A stretch of DNA of 33,130 bases from Quinella sp. 1Q7 (GCA_015206805.1 JADEZP010000017.1:1-33130); one strand, 5' to 3'. Counted from the stretch's first letter, positions 16,268-24,275 are shown. A program made the numbers and translations. Notes: generated by a model not told the origin, from the letters alone.

Positions 16268-17242
16268 TCAGTAAAATTTGTTCGTTATGGTAAGTCTTCC
16301 GTGTCGTAGTTCGGCGCGCAAGCCCTGCGGCAACTCGACGCCCGACAAATTGTTCAGCAGGACTTTTCGGACGCCTTCGATGTGCACGAAGCCGAAATCT
16401 TTTGCGGTGCCCGCGACTTGCGCCAAAAATTTTCGTATGACGACGCGCTGAATTGCGGGGTGCAACGTCACGAATTGTGCGCGTACGATTGAGCCTTCGC
16501 GGACGACGGCGGGGAAAATTTTTTCAGCCTGCGCGTCCATGAAGTCGGCTTCCTGCGCGGCGACTTCGGCGAATCGGCACAACGTCTCGACGGGCGCGGG
16601 ATTGAACGTTTTCAGCGCGGGCAACAGTTCCAGCCGAATTCGGTTGCGCGTCGCGTCAAGCTCGAAATTCGTTGCGTCAAGGCGCGGCGATAAATTTCGG
16701 GCGCGACAGAAATTTTCAAGCTCGACCTTCCTGAACTTGAGCAGCGGGCGAATCAGCAAGCCGTATTCGGAATTCGTGCGCGACTTCATTGCCGCCAGCC
16801 CCGACGACGTCGCGCCGCGCAGTAACCGCATTAAAATTGTCTCCGCCTGATCGTCCGCGTGATGTGCCGTGGCAATGGCGTCGCAGTCAAGCTTGATTCG
16901 GGCGTCGCGCAAAAATTCGTAGCGCAAAGTTCGTGCGGCAGTCTCGACGGAAATTTTTTGTTCCGCCGCGAACGACCGAACGTTGCCGCTTGAGCCGACG
17001 AATTCAAGTCCGCGCTCGACCGAAAATTTTTCGACAAATGCCGCGTCGTCCAATGAATCTTGTCCGCGCAAACCGTGCTCGAAATGCGCAACGGCAAGCT
17101 CAAGCCCGAAACGTCGCCGCGAACGAATCATCAGCTCCGCCAATGCAATGGAGTCCGCGCCGCCCGATACCGCGATTAAAACTTTGCGCACTCCGTCGAA
17201 AATTTTTTCCGTCGCGCAGTGTTCAATGAATCGTTTAAGCAG
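16268..17242 (-). CDS. tilS: tRNA(Ile)-lysidine synthase
   Basis: Converts C34 of tRNA-Ile(CAU) to lysidine using lysine and ATP, so that AUA is read as Ile. The PP-loop ATPase motif SGGADS is intact, and HHADDQAETILMR and NRIRLELLP are present. The full reading is 324 residues, in the short TilS class. The first standard start is GTG at 17191, but the 17 codons before it encode a normal TilS N-terminal helix ending EKIFDG. Upstream of those is a TAA, so translation may begin at CTG 17242, 9-10 nt after a GGGGG run, or at the ATT at 17230. It follows the S1-domain gene with a terminator between and precedes hpt by 14 nt. Identity is secure; the start is not. Confidence 0.9.
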   Translation of the reverse strand: MLKRFIEHCATEKIFDGVRKVLIAVSGGADSIALAELMIRSRRRFGLELAVAHFEHGLRGQDSLDDAAFVEKFSVERGLEFVGSSGNVRSFAAEQKISVETAARTLRYEFLRDARIKLDCDAIATAHHADDQAETILMRLLRGATSSGLAAMKSRTNSEYGLLIRPLLKFRKVELENFCRARNLSPRLDATNFELDATRNRIRLELLPALKTFNPAPVETLCRFAEVAAQEADFMDAQAEKIFPAVVREGSIVRAQFVTLHPAIQRVVIRKFLAQVAGTAKDFGFVHIEGVRKVLLNNLSGVELPQGLRAELRHGRLTITNKFY

Positions 17243-17244
17243 TT

Positions 17245-17276
17245 AAAAAGCACCCCCTGCCGTGACGCAAGGGGCA
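17245..17276 (-). terminator. Terminator between S1-domain gene and tilS
   Basis: On the minus strand CCCCTTGC pairs with GCAGGGG (one bulge) followed by GTGCTTTTT. The T-run ends at the presumed tilS start, so terminator and initiation region overlap. Confidence 0.65.
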
Positions 17277-17277
17277 G

Positions 17278-17697
17278 TCAATCTGAACGACGCGAACCAC
17301 GCCCGCCGCGCTTGGAGTCGGTTTTTCGTTTGAGGTCGGTCAAGCGTTCGTCGCTGTCTTTGAGGAATTTGGACAGCTTATCTTCGAATGACGCCGACAG
17401 TTGCCGTTGCGGTCTGCGAAAGTCTCCGCGTCGTGTTCGGGGTGAAACGTCGCTTTCGGGCGATTTGGGCTTAGCTTGTTTTAGTGACAGCGCGATTTTG
17501 TTGCCGTCGATATTAACAACCTTGACTTGAACGGTGTCGCCCTCGCTCAAAAAATCACGCACGTCATTGACGTAAACATCGGCGACTTCGGAAATGTGAA
17601 TGAGCCCGACTTTGCCGTCTTCAAGCTCCACGAAGGCTCCGAAGCCCGTGATTCGCGTGACTTTACCTTCCACAATGCTGCCTGCTTCCATTGCCAA
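17278..17697 (-). CDS. S1 RNA-binding domain protein (YabR/GSP13-like)
   Basis: A 139-residue RNA-binding protein. Residues 5-73 form one S1 domain (GSIVEGKVTRITGFGAFVEL, IHISEVADVYV, then GDTVQVKVVNID). The C-terminal half is basic and disordered, rich in Arg, Lys and Ser, ending in RGGRGSRRSD. Relatives of this type associate with ribosomes. The TTG at 17697 was chosen because GGAGG lies 10 nt upstream and MAMEAGS aligns with the family N-terminus; an ATG at 17691 is the alternative. It lies 24 nt after divIC, a common pairing in Firmicutes. Confidence 0.85.
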   Translation of the reverse strand: MAMEAGSIVEGKVTRITGFGAFVELEDGKVGLIHISEVADVYVNDVRDFLSEGDTVQVKVVNIDGNKIALSLKQAKPKSPESDVSPRTRRGDFRRPQRQLSASFEDKLSKFLKDSDERLTDLKRKTDSKRGGRGSRRSD

Positions 17698-17721
17698 AAT
17701 ACCTGTCCCTCCAAAAATTTT

Positions 17722-18000
17722 TTACGGACGCGCGGTTTGATAGGGCATTTCGCCTTCTTTGGTGAAGCCCAAGTCTTCACGCGCCAACCGTTCGATGTTG
17801 TTGATGTCTTGCAATTCGGCGAGCTCCCTGCGCAATTTTTCGTTAGTCGCTTTTGCCGCCTCCAAGCGTTTATCGGCAAGACGCTGACTTTCATTAACGT
17901 GGGAAAGGTGCACTTGTTGCGAGACCAAAACCGTCGAGAAGTAAGCGATCATCGCGAACATCACCAACGCAAACCAGTTAAAACCTTTTCTTTTCCGCAT
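17722..18000 (-). CDS. divIC: Septum formation initiator, DivIC/FtsB-like
   Basis: A small bitopic division protein that joins the FtsL/FtsQ-type complex at the septum. It has 92 residues: a short basic cytoplasmic start (MRKRKG), one transmembrane helix at about 8-28, then a coiled coil at about 35-68 and the terminal region RLAREDLGFTKEGE typical of the family. The ATG at 18000 follows GAGGAGG with 7-nt spacing; an upstream in-frame extension has no ribosome binding site and covers the promoter. It is the first gene of the cell-cycle/tilS/ftsH block. Confidence 0.9.
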   Translation of the reverse strand: MRKRKGFNWFALVMFAMIAYFSTVLVSQQVHLSHVNESQRLADKRLEAAKATNEKLRRELAELQDINNIERLAREDLGFTKEGEMPYQTARP

Positions 18001-18026
18001 TGCGCCGCCTCCTCTTGAGTGTACAT

Positions 18027-18055
18027 ATAATATCAGCAAGTGTGCGCTTTCGCAA
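18027..18055 (-). promoter_or_regulatory. Promoter of divIC
   Basis: On the minus strand TTGCGA, a 17-bp spacer and TATTAT, lying between the stop codon of the FkbM gene and divIC. Confidence 0.65.
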
Positions 18056-18058
18056 GAT

Positions 18059-19162
18059 TCAGTTCTTGGCGCGAACGACACCTTTGCGAAAATCGGCAGT
18101 GTCCAAAATGTTCAAGTCGTTGATAAAAACCATGTAACCGTCGCTCGTGGAAGTTTGATAGCCGTATCGCCGCAGAATGCTTTTGACTTTAATCAGGTCG
18201 TCGGGATTGTGATATGTGCATACGGACGCGCGGACTTTGTTGTTCGTGAGAATATTTTTCGCGCCGCGCATGGCGTCGGGCTCGGCACCTTCCACGTCCA
18301 TTTTGAGGAAAATATTTTTGCCGCGCACGTCGGGCAGGGCGTCGTCGATTGTGATAAATTCGCCGTCCGTGTGATTTGAAACATAGCGCGGGATAATTTC
18401 GACTTTGTCGCCGAAAGGTGCGAACGTATGCTTAAGCGGCTCAAGCCATTGAGTGTCCGGCTCGAACAGATAAACTTTTGAGCAGATGTCGACGTAACGG
18501 AGCGCGAAATTTCCTTCGCCGACGCCCGCGTCAATCAAAATGTCGCCCGCTTGAACGTTGTGTTCGTTCGTCGTGTAAAGGTGCGGGCTGGTCGGATCTT
18601 GTTCCTTCAAAAGATTTGGAACAGCTTTCTTGCCTTCGTAGGTGACAATCAATTTATGATTCGACGGAAAATACATTTTGTACCATGCGCCGCCGTCGGT
18701 TTGGAAACAAACGTAAGGCAAATCCTCGTCGAAGAAAACTTCGTGCATGGTGCTTTTGTCGAAGGTTATATGTTGATTGAAGACGGATATTTCGTGCGTC
18801 TTCCAATATTCAAGCGTCTCTTGAATCACGGGGTCGGCGCAGTCTTCGTATCGTGCAATCATCAGCCGTTGAAGGAGCCACAGATAGTTTTTGAATTGCT
18901 CATTCGTGCCGACGCCCAATTCGACCATGCGCGGGACAATGTCGACGAAAGGTTCGCCTGTGCACGCCAAAACCGCCGCGTCCCATGAAAATTTGTTGAT
19001 GTCGTTAAACGGATGTATCGCGTGCCCGTTGACGGATGTTTGTTGTTCGTTCAAGTCCAGCGAAAAAACTCCGACGTCGTAAGCAAGACGATCCGCCATG
19101 TTGCAAACTTTTTCGCAAAGCTTGGAAGTATCGTAAGGAAATTTTATAACCGCGATTCTCAT
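18059..19162 (-). CDS. FkbM-family methyltransferase
   Basis: A 367-residue protein whose C-terminal half (from about residue 205) is a SAM-dependent methyltransferase of the FkbM type. It shows DAGVGEGNFALRYV (SAM motif I), VYLFEPD, and KMDVEGAEPDAMRGA, the FkbM signature. The N-terminal 200 residues are unassigned. FkbM enzymes O-methylate sugars and natural products, and the nearby glycosyltransferases make a surface-glycan substrate plausible (inference). The ATG at 19162 has GGAG about 14 nt upstream, a long spacing that may mean weak initiation. It is transcribed away from the glycan cluster. Confidence 0.85.
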   Translation of the reverse strand: MRIAVIKFPYDTSKLCEKVCNMADRLAYDVGVFSLDLNEQQTSVNGHAIHPFNDINKFSWDAAVLACTGEPFVDIVPRMVELGVGTNEQFKNYLWLLQRLMIARYEDCADPVIQETLEYWKTHEISVFNQHITFDKSTMHEVFFDEDLPYVCFQTDGGAWYKMYFPSNHKLIVTYEGKKAVPNLLKEQDPTSPHLYTTNEHNVQAGDILIDAGVGEGNFALRYVDICSKVYLFEPDTQWLEPLKHTFAPFGDKVEIIPRYVSNHTDGEFITIDDALPDVRGKNIFLKMDVEGAEPDAMRGAKNILTNNKVRASVCTYHNPDDLIKVKSILRRYGYQTSTSDGYMVFINDLNILDTADFRKGVVRAKN

Positions 19163-19323
19163 TTGGGGAAGTTCGACTCCTTTGGCAATGCGCCGAAAAT
19201 TTCAGTTCTATTTCAACAAGCCGTGTTATATTCCTGCCGCAATCAAAACTTTTTGCCGAGGCTCAAGCTTTGCGAAACGTGCGGCGAAATTTTTTGGCTG
19301 ACAAGATTTTTGGAGGCAGTACA

Positions 19324-20301
19324 ATGAAATTTTTTAACAAACTGAATTTGCGTCGCTTTGCCAAAGTTGCGGCAGTCGCGGCGATTGGCGGCACGATTCT
19401 TTTCGGTGGCAATACAACCGTCAATGCCGCGCCCGACGATATGGCGGCGTTCCGCGAAGCTTACAACATGCAAGTGCAAGGCACGCGTCTGGTCAATCAA
19501 GACCTTACGCTTATCGCGCCGAATTTCCACCTCGACATCGACTCGAAGGCGCAAGTCTCTGCGGACGGTCAATTTTTGATGGGCGGCGATTTGTCGTGGA
19601 CGTACACCAACCTGAAAAAAAATTACTCGACGAACAGTCGCATTCCGTTTTTCATTGTGCAGAACGGCAACGAAATGACGCTTTACGTTCAGCGCAACGG
19701 AGCGTGGAGCAAAATGATTTTGCCGGGACTGCCGTCGGGTATCGCCGTGCTGTGGCGTTCTGACGACCCCGCAATCACGAACGGAATTTTGCAGGCGGTC
19801 AAGTCCGCACAAATTCTCAACGACACGCCCGATATGCGCGTCATGAACGTCACGCTTGACGGCAACAAAATCGCCGCGCTCCTCGAAAACAATTCGCAGG
19901 CGTCCTTTGCGAATCTGTCGGGCGACGCACTCGCTCAACAGCGCGAAATTTTCAATCGCTGGCTTGCTGCAATCAAGGCGAATGATTTAACTTTCGCGTG
20001 GACGATTAACAAGCCGAAGTGGGAAACCGTCACCGCCGCGTTCGATTTGACTGACGTCATGCGCGCTTACGCCCGTTACGTCCTCGACGAATCCGCCGCG
20101 GGACGAATCACGCTCAACGACGAAGAACGCGACCTTCTCGACGCAATGGGCTACTACGCCGAACTGCGCTCCTACACAACTTACATTGACCCGCGCGACA
20201 ATGATATGCTGACAATGCCCGCGAATTTGTTTGTCGCGCCCGAAAACGACAATGCGCTCGACGACATCTTCTACGAAATGACGACCGTCGTCGAAAAATA
20301 A
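19324..20301 (+). CDS. Exported protein of unknown function
   Basis: A 325-residue secreted or periplasmic protein. The N-terminus has basic residues, a hydrophobic stretch (AAVAAIGGTILFGG) and a likely cleavage site near residue 36 (VNA-A). The mature part is rich in beta strands in its first half (FHLDIDSKAQ, FFIVQNGNEMTLYVQRNG) and then helical. It recalls lipoprotein-carrier-like folds but no family can be named with confidence. The ATG at 19324 follows GGAGG with 7-nt spacing; the longer in-frame start at 19270 has none. It precedes the GT2 gene by 111 nt, which has its own promoter. Confidence 0.8.
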   Translation: MKFFNKLNLRRFAKVAAVAAIGGTILFGGNTTVNAAPDDMAAFREAYNMQVQGTRLVNQDLTLIAPNFHLDIDSKAQVSADGQFLMGGDLSWTYTNLKKNYSTNSRIPFFIVQNGNEMTLYVQRNGAWSKMILPGLPSGIAVLWRSDDPAITNGILQAVKSAQILNDTPDMRVMNVTLDGNKIAALLENNSQASFANLSGDALAQQREIFNRWLAAIKANDLTFAWTINKPKWETVTAAFDLTDVMRAYARYVLDESAAGRITLNDEERDLLDAMGYYAELRSYTTYIDPRDNDMLTMPANLFVAPENDNALDDIFYEMTTVVEK

Positions 20302-20358
20302 TTTCGTCCGATAAATTTTCGGAACGTCGGCGACACGTGACCGTTTGCCCTCGTGAAT

Positions 20359-20387
20359 TTGCGCGGGGAATTTTTTTTTGCTATCAT
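20359..20387 (+). promoter_or_regulatory. Promoter of the GT2-GT9 operon
   Basis: TTGCGC, a 17-bp spacer with a T-run, and an extended -10 TGC-TATCAT. The run of T just before TGC resembles the array promoters further downstream. Confidence 0.55.
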
Positions 20388-20412
20388 GTGGCAAAATTTT
20401 CGGAGGTGTCGG

Positions 20413-21198
20413 ATGGCTAAAGTATCCGTGCTGATTTTGGCGAAGAACGAGGAAAAATTTATCGGCGCGTGTATTCGGAGCGTGCGCGACTTCGCCGACG
20501 AAGTTGTCGTTATCGATGACTACAGTTCCGACGCGACGGCTGACATTTCGCGGCAAATGGGTGCGCGTGTCGTTCAGCGTGCATTGGCGGGCGATTGGGG
20601 CGGTCAACAGACTTTCGCGATTAAGCAGGCGCGATTCGATTGGGTTTTTTTCATTGACGCCGACGAACGCGCAACGCCCGAACTTGCCGCCGAAATCAAA
20701 AAAATTCTTGCGGGCGACGATAAAAATTTTGCGTGGCGGACGGCGCGCTTGAGCTACTTTTGGGGACAACCGCTCAAACACGGCGGCTGGTTCCCCGACT
20801 ACGTGACGCGACTTTTTCCGACGGCGGGCAGCTACGTTACGGGCTTCGTGCACCCGCAAATTCATCACACCTGCACCGAGCGAGACTTCCCCGAATCCGC
20901 GTATCTGGTGCACTACCCGTATCGCGACTGGAATCACTACTTCAACAAGCTGAACTTTTACACGACGCTTGCCGCCAAAAAAGCTCACGAACAGGGCAAA
21001 TCCGCCGGACTGCTCGACATGATTTTGCACCCGCTGTGGGCAAGTTTCCGCATGTACGTCCTGCGCGGCGGATTTTTGGACGGGCGTATCGGCTTCGTAT
21101 TGGCGGGCTTCCACTACTTTTACACGATGGCTAAGTACGTCAAGCTGTACTACTTCGGCAAGGAAAATGTTCACGTCACGGAGGCGGACGATGTATAA
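20413..21198 (+). CDS. Family 2 glycosyltransferase (WaaE/KdtX-like)
   Basis: Transfers a sugar from a nucleotide-sugar donor at the cytoplasmic face of the inner membrane, probably to a lipopolysaccharide core. It has 261 residues. The GT-A start MAKVSVLILAKNEE is followed by VVVIDDYSSDAT and the metal-binding DXD-type site FFIDADER near residue 80. HKxGGWFPD-like residues (KHGGWFPDYVTRLF) match WaaE-type enzymes. The C-terminus is aromatic and hydrophobic and may contact the membrane. The ATG at 20413 follows GGAGGTG. Its last 8 nt overlap the start of the GT9 gene (ATGTATAA), indicating translational coupling. Confidence 0.88.
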   Translation: MAKVSVLILAKNEEKFIGACIRSVRDFADEVVVIDDYSSDATADISRQMGARVVQRALAGDWGGQQTFAIKQARFDWVFFIDADERATPELAAEIKKILAGDDKNFAWRTARLSYFWGQPLKHGGWFPDYVTRLFPTAGSYVTGFVHPQIHHTCTERDFPESAYLVHYPYRDWNHYFNKLNFYTTLAAKKAHEQGKSAGLLDMILHPLWASFRMYVLRGGFLDGRIGFVLAGFHYFYTMAKYVKLYYFGKENVHVTEADDV

Positions 21199-22231
21199 AA
21201 ATATTCTGGTCAACGCGCTGGTCAATCTCGGCGACGTAGTGCTGACGACTTCCGCGCTGTCGCTGATAAAAAAAAATTTCCCCGACACGCGAATCACAAT
21301 GCTCGTTAAGCCCGTCGTCGCGGACGCCGTAATCGACAATCCCGTCGTCGACGATGTGCTGATTCTCGATTATCGCGCGAAGGAAAATTCGTTCGGGAAG
21401 ATGCGGCGGCTCGTGCAGGAAATTCGGCGGCGGAACTTCGACCTTGCAATTTCGTTCGACCGCAAACTTCGCCCCGCGCTGTTGACGTTTCTGGCAAGGA
21501 TACCGCGCCGCGTCTGCCCGTCGAAAGTTTTTGACGACAATCACAGCCGCGTGACGTTGCTTTACACGGACGTCGTCGAAATTTCACACGACCTGAACAA
21601 AACGTTGCAGGCGGAAACTTATCAAGAAATCGTCCGAAAATTTTTCGGCATTGACGGTCACGCGACGCCGTGTTTCCCGCGCAAACCGTCGCCCGTCGCC
21701 GATAAGCTGATGAGTCGTCTGCCGCGTGCAAAGCTCAAAATCGCGCTGTGCGTCAAGGGAACTTTCCCGCTCAAGACGTGGAGCAAAGCTTATTTCGCCG
21801 AGGTCGTCCGCGAACTGCGCCGAAGGTACGACGCGGCATTTTTTATCGTCGGTGCGCCAAATGATCGACCTTACGCCGACGAGGTTATCGGCGCGATTGG
21901 CGGCGGCGTCGAAAATTTTTGCGGAGAAACTTCGCTGACTGACCTTGCCGAACTTTTCCGCCGCGCAGATTTGTTTATCACCGTCGACACGGGCGCAACT
22001 CACATTGCCGCGACAACGGGCGTCAAAATGGTTACGATGTACGGTTGCACGAGCCCCGACCGTTGGCACCCGATTAATCCCAATGCCGTCGCCTTGACGA
22101 GCCGAGAGCCGTGTTGTCCGTGCACATTTCGCGCCGAGCAGTGCCCGTCATATCCGACGCCGAATTGTCTGCAACACGTCACGCCCGCGCAGGTTCTCGA
22201 CGCCGCCGAAAAATTTTTGCGCGGCGATTGA
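21191..22231 (+). CDS. Family 9 glycosyltransferase (LPS heptosyltransferase-like)
   Basis: Predicted to add heptose or a related sugar to the LPS inner core. It has 346 residues of the GT-B fold. The N-terminus NILVNALVNLGDVVLTTSAL matches ADP-heptose transferases. The donor-binding region has KTWSKAYFAEV and DLFITVDTGATHIAA, then MYGCTSPDRWHP. A Cys-rich tail (CCPCTFRAEQC) is also common in this family. The ATG overlaps the GT2 stop, and GGAGGCGG precedes it. The -35 of the first array promoter begins inside its stop codon, so the array starts exactly where this gene ends. Confidence 0.88.
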   Translation: MYKNILVNALVNLGDVVLTTSALSLIKKNFPDTRITMLVKPVVADAVIDNPVVDDVLILDYRAKENSFGKMRRLVQEIRRRNFDLAISFDRKLRPALLTFLARIPRRVCPSKVFDDNHSRVTLLYTDVVEISHDLNKTLQAETYQEIVRKFFGIDGHATPCFPRKPSPVADKLMSRLPRAKLKIALCVKGTFPLKTWSKAYFAEVVRELRRRYDAAFFIVGAPNDRPYADEVIGAIGGGVENFCGETSLTDLAELFRRADLFITVDTGATHIAATTGVKMVTMYGCTSPDRWHPINPNAVALTSREPCCPCTFRAEQCPSYPTPNCLQHVTPAQVLDAAEKFLRGD

Positions 22232-22256
22232 CGGCGGAAAAATTCTTTGCTAAAGT
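22228..22256 (+). promoter_or_regulatory. Array promoter 1
   Basis: TTGACG, 17-bp spacer, extended -10 TGC-TAAAGT. The -35 overlaps the stop codon of the GT9 gene. Confidence 0.75.
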
Positions 22257-22315
22257 TTGTAACGAAATCGGAACTCCAACGTATAAGCTACAAAACAATT
22301 CGGAGGCTGATAACC

Positions 22316-22690
22316 ATGGCAACACGTGAGGAAAATCTAAAAAAAATCAACGCGGAACTCGAAACAATGAGCGACGACGAACTCGACCAAGTGGCGGGCG
22401 GCGAGTGTTCTGAAACGGCAAATGACAGCCGCTTTCTTAACAGCTTGAATGGTTCGTGCGACCGCTACGGTGACGATCGAATAGCATGGTCATTCGGAGT
22501 TCATAATGCGGAAATTGAAAAAGCGTGGTCAACAGTCGGAATAAAAGCGGAAGTGTATTTTGCTCAATTCCCTTTCGGCAAAAGTAACAAATATTATCTT
22601 GACGGCCAGCAAATCACGCAGGAACAGGCCCGCCAGCACGCAATGAAGGTTACGGGTCACTACATGACGGAAAAAGACTGGAACTGGTAA
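22316..22690 (+). CDS. Double-glycine leader protein, array copy 1
   Basis: A 124-residue protein of unknown function. Residues 1-29 form a charged helical leader ending SDDELDQVAGG, like the double-glycine leaders cut by C39 peptidase-type ABC exporters in bacteriocin and RiPP systems. The remaining 95 residues begin ECSETANDSRFLNSLNG, contain SCDRYG, a variable segment, EKAWSTVGIKAE, YYLDGQQITQEQARQHAMK, and end VTGHYMTEKDWNW. There are two Cys, one just after the leader. The ATG at 22316 has GGAGG with 9-nt spacing; an in-frame extension upstream lies in the promoter. No maturation enzyme, transporter or immunity gene is adjacent. A secreted peptide or toxin precursor is the best guess; cleavage is not proven. 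Confidence 0.85.
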   Translation: MATREENLKKINAELETMSDDELDQVAGGECSETANDSRFLNSLNGSCDRYGDDRIAWSFGVHNAEIEKAWSTVGIKAEVYFAQFPFGKSNKYYLDGQQITQEQARQHAMKVTGHYMTEKDWNW

Positions 22691-22712
22691 ACTGAATCAC
22701 GTCATAATCACA

Positions 22713-22744
22713 AGCTCTTCGGCACACGTCGAGGGACTTTTTGT
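22713..22744 (+). terminator. Array terminator 1
   Basis: Stem-loop around TCGGCACACGTCGA followed by CTTTTTG. Its outer stem has one mismatch and several G-U pairs, making it weaker than the other four. Confidence 0.65.
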
Positions 22745-22773
22745 TTGACGGCGGAAAATTTTTTTGCTAAAGT
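22745..22773 (+). promoter_or_regulatory. Array promoter 2
   Basis: TTGACG, 17-bp spacer, extended -10 TGC-TAAAGT, starting directly after terminator 1. Confidence 0.75.
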
Positions 22774-22832
22774 TTGTAACGAAATCGAAACTCCCGCGTA
22801 TAAGCTATAAAACAATTTGGAGGCTGATAACC

Positions 22833-23222
22833 ATGGCAACACGTGACGAAAATCTCAAAAAAATCGATGCCGAACTCGAAGCTATGAGCGACGACGAACT
22901 TTCCATGGTCGCCGGCGGCACAAAGACCGAAACTGCAAATGACAGTCGCTTTCTTAACAGTTTGAACGGCTCGTGCGACCGCTACGGAGAATCTAAAATT
23001 GTTGCTTCGGAGATGTTTGATCCTTGTTCTGGTAGTGACCAATCTATTTTGGGTAGCATCCGAAAGGGTTGGCAGACAGTCGGTATAACTGCACACTGCT
23101 ATGCTGATAGCTCTAAAAATACATATAATCTTAACGGCAATCTAATCACGCAACAGCAAGCCCGCGAGCACGCAATGAAAGTTACAGGTCACTACATGAC
23201 GGAAAAAGATTGGAACTGGTAA
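22833..23222 (+). CDS. Double-glycine leader protein, array copy 2
   Basis: A 129-residue paralog, the longest of the five. The leader (residues 1-29) ends SDDELSMVAGG. The core keeps TANDSRFLNSLNGSCDRYG and the end HAMKVTGHYMTEKDWNW. The variable segment carries an insertion with Ser, Gly and Cys (FDPCSGSDQSILGS) not seen in the other copies. Three Cys are present. The ATG at 22833 follows GGAGG. It has its own promoter and a strong terminator, so it can be expressed separately from its neighbours. Confidence 0.85.
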   Translation: MATRDENLKKIDAELEAMSDDELSMVAGGTKTETANDSRFLNSLNGSCDRYGESKIVASEMFDPCSGSDQSILGSIRKGWQTVGITAHCYADSSKNTYNLNGNLITQQQAREHAMKVTGHYMTEKDWNW

Positions 23223-23244
23223 ACTGAATCACGTCATAATCACA

Positions 23245-23275
23245 AGCCCTTCGGCGCACGTCGGAGGGCTTTTTG
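23245..23275 (+). terminator. Array terminator 2
   Basis: AGCCCTTCGGCG pairs with CGTCGGAGGGCT (two G-U pairs) around CA, then TTTTG. A strong intrinsic terminator. Confidence 0.85.
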
Positions 23276-23276
23276 T

Positions 23277-23305
23277 TTGACGGCGGAAAATTTTTTTGCT
23301 AAAGT
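23277..23305 (+). promoter_or_regulatory. Array promoter 3
   Basis: TTGACG, 17-bp spacer, extended -10 TGC-TAAAGT. Confidence 0.75.
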
Positions 23306-23364
23306 TTGTAACGAAATCGAAACTCCCGCGTATAAGTTACAAAACAATTTGGAGGCTGATAACC

Positions 23365-23727
23365 ATGGCAACACGTGAGGACAACTTGAAAAAAATTAAT
23401 GACGAACTCGAAACAATGAGCGACGATGAACTTTCAATGGTCGCGGGCGGCAAAGCATCTGAAACTGCAAATGACAGTCGTTTTCTGAACAGTTTGAACG
23501 GCTCGTGCGACCGTTACGGTGAATGGAAGGTTGTATTTTCATACCAAAAATGTGTTGCGGAAATAAAAGAAGCGTGGAAGAAAGTCGGTATAGAGGCACA
23601 CTTATGGGACGGTGCTAATAAAAACGAATATTATCTTGACGGCAATAAAATCACGCAGGAAGAAGCTCGTCAACACGCAATGAAAGTTACGGGACACTAC
23701 ATTACGGAAAAAGATTGGAACTGGTAA
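23365..23727 (+). CDS. Double-glycine leader protein, array copy 3
   Basis: A 120-residue paralog. The leader ends SDDELSMVAGG; the core starts KASETANDSRFLNSLNG and ends HAMKVTGHYITEKDWNW. It is closest to copy 5: both share AHLWDGANKNEYYLDG and IKEAWK-VGI. The variable segment (KVVFSYQKCVAE) includes a second Cys. The ATG at 23365 follows GGAGG. As in the other copies, no Ser/Thr/Cys-rich C-terminal core typical of lanthipeptides is visible. Confidence 0.85.
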   Translation: MATREDNLKKINDELETMSDDELSMVAGGKASETANDSRFLNSLNGSCDRYGEWKVVFSYQKCVAEIKEAWKKVGIEAHLWDGANKNEYYLDGNKITQEEARQHAMKVTGHYITEKDWNW

Positions 23728-23746
23728 ACCGAATCACGTAATCACA

Positions 23747-23777
23747 AGCCCTTCGGCACACGTCGGAGGGCTTTTTG
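23747..23777 (+). terminator. Array terminator 3
   Basis: AGCCCTTCGGC pairs with GTCGGAGGGCT, then TTTTTG. Confidence 0.85.
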
Positions 23778-23778
23778 T

Positions 23779-23807
23779 TTGACGCCAGAAAATTTTTTTG
23801 CTAGACT
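23779..23807 (+). promoter_or_regulatory. Array promoter 4
   Basis: TTGACG, 17-bp spacer, extended -10 TGC-TAGACT; the spacer begins CCAGAAAA instead of GCGGAAAA, shared only with promoter 5. Confidence 0.7.
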
Positions 23808-23866
23808 GCGTAACGAAATCGGAACTCCTGCGTATAAGTTGCAAAACAATTCGGAGGCTGATAACC

Positions 23867-24217
23867 ATGGCAACACGTGAGGAAAACATTCAAAAAATCA
23901 ACGCGGAACTCGAACTTTTGAGCGATGAGGAACTCGAAAAGGTCGCGGGCGGTTTTGGGCTTACTTTTACTTTTGATACGTCAAGTGACAGTAAATTTCT
24001 TTACTCGTATGGACTTATGGACAAACATTACAACGGTGTTACCGTAGCGTTTAATTGGGAATCAATAAGTTCGGAAGTTGATGCAGGTTGGTCGAAAGCC
24101 GGTATTACTTGCGTAACAAAACCTTGGGCCGCTAATCAGTATTTTGTCGGCGGTAAGGAAATTTCCCACGATGAAGCTATGGATATTGTGAAATCAAAAT
24201 TCCCAAAGATTCGCTAA
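23867..24217 (+). CDS. Double-glycine leader protein, divergent array copy 4
   Basis: A 116-residue protein with the same leader (ending SDEELEKVAGG) but a clearly different core. It starts FGLTFTFDTSSDSKFLYSYG, keeps the layout of a GWSKAGI segment followed by YFVGGKEISHDEAMD, and ends SKFPKIR rather than with the Trp-rich tail of the others. It has one Cys. The leader and promoter are as conserved as elsewhere, so leader and core have evolved at different rates. The core layout shows it is a true homolog rather than an unrelated cargo. Confidence 0.82.
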   Translation: MATREENIQKINAELELLSDEELEKVAGGFGLTFTFDTSSDSKFLYSYGLMDKHYNGVTVAFNWESISSEVDAGWSKAGITCVTKPWAANQYFVGGKEISHDEAMDIVKSKFPKIR

Positions 24218-24243
24218 GCTAAAAATCGTCTCGACAGTAAAAA

Positions 24244-24274
24244 TCCCTTCGGCGGTATGTCGGAGGGCTTTTTG
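24244..24274 (+). terminator. Array terminator 4
   Basis: CCCTTCGGC pairs with GTCGGAGGG around GGTAT, then CTTTTTG. Confidence 0.8.
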
Positions 24275-24275
24275 T

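Noticed and set aside
19987..21339. 450-codon minus-strand open frame
   Set aside because: Antisense to the exported protein, GT2 and GT9 genes, with no domain or ribosome binding site.
22247..22315. Longer N-termini (about 23 extra residues) for the five array proteins
   Set aside because: The upstream TTG codons lie in the -10 region of each promoter and lack ribosome binding sites; the ATG behind GGAGG is a better start.
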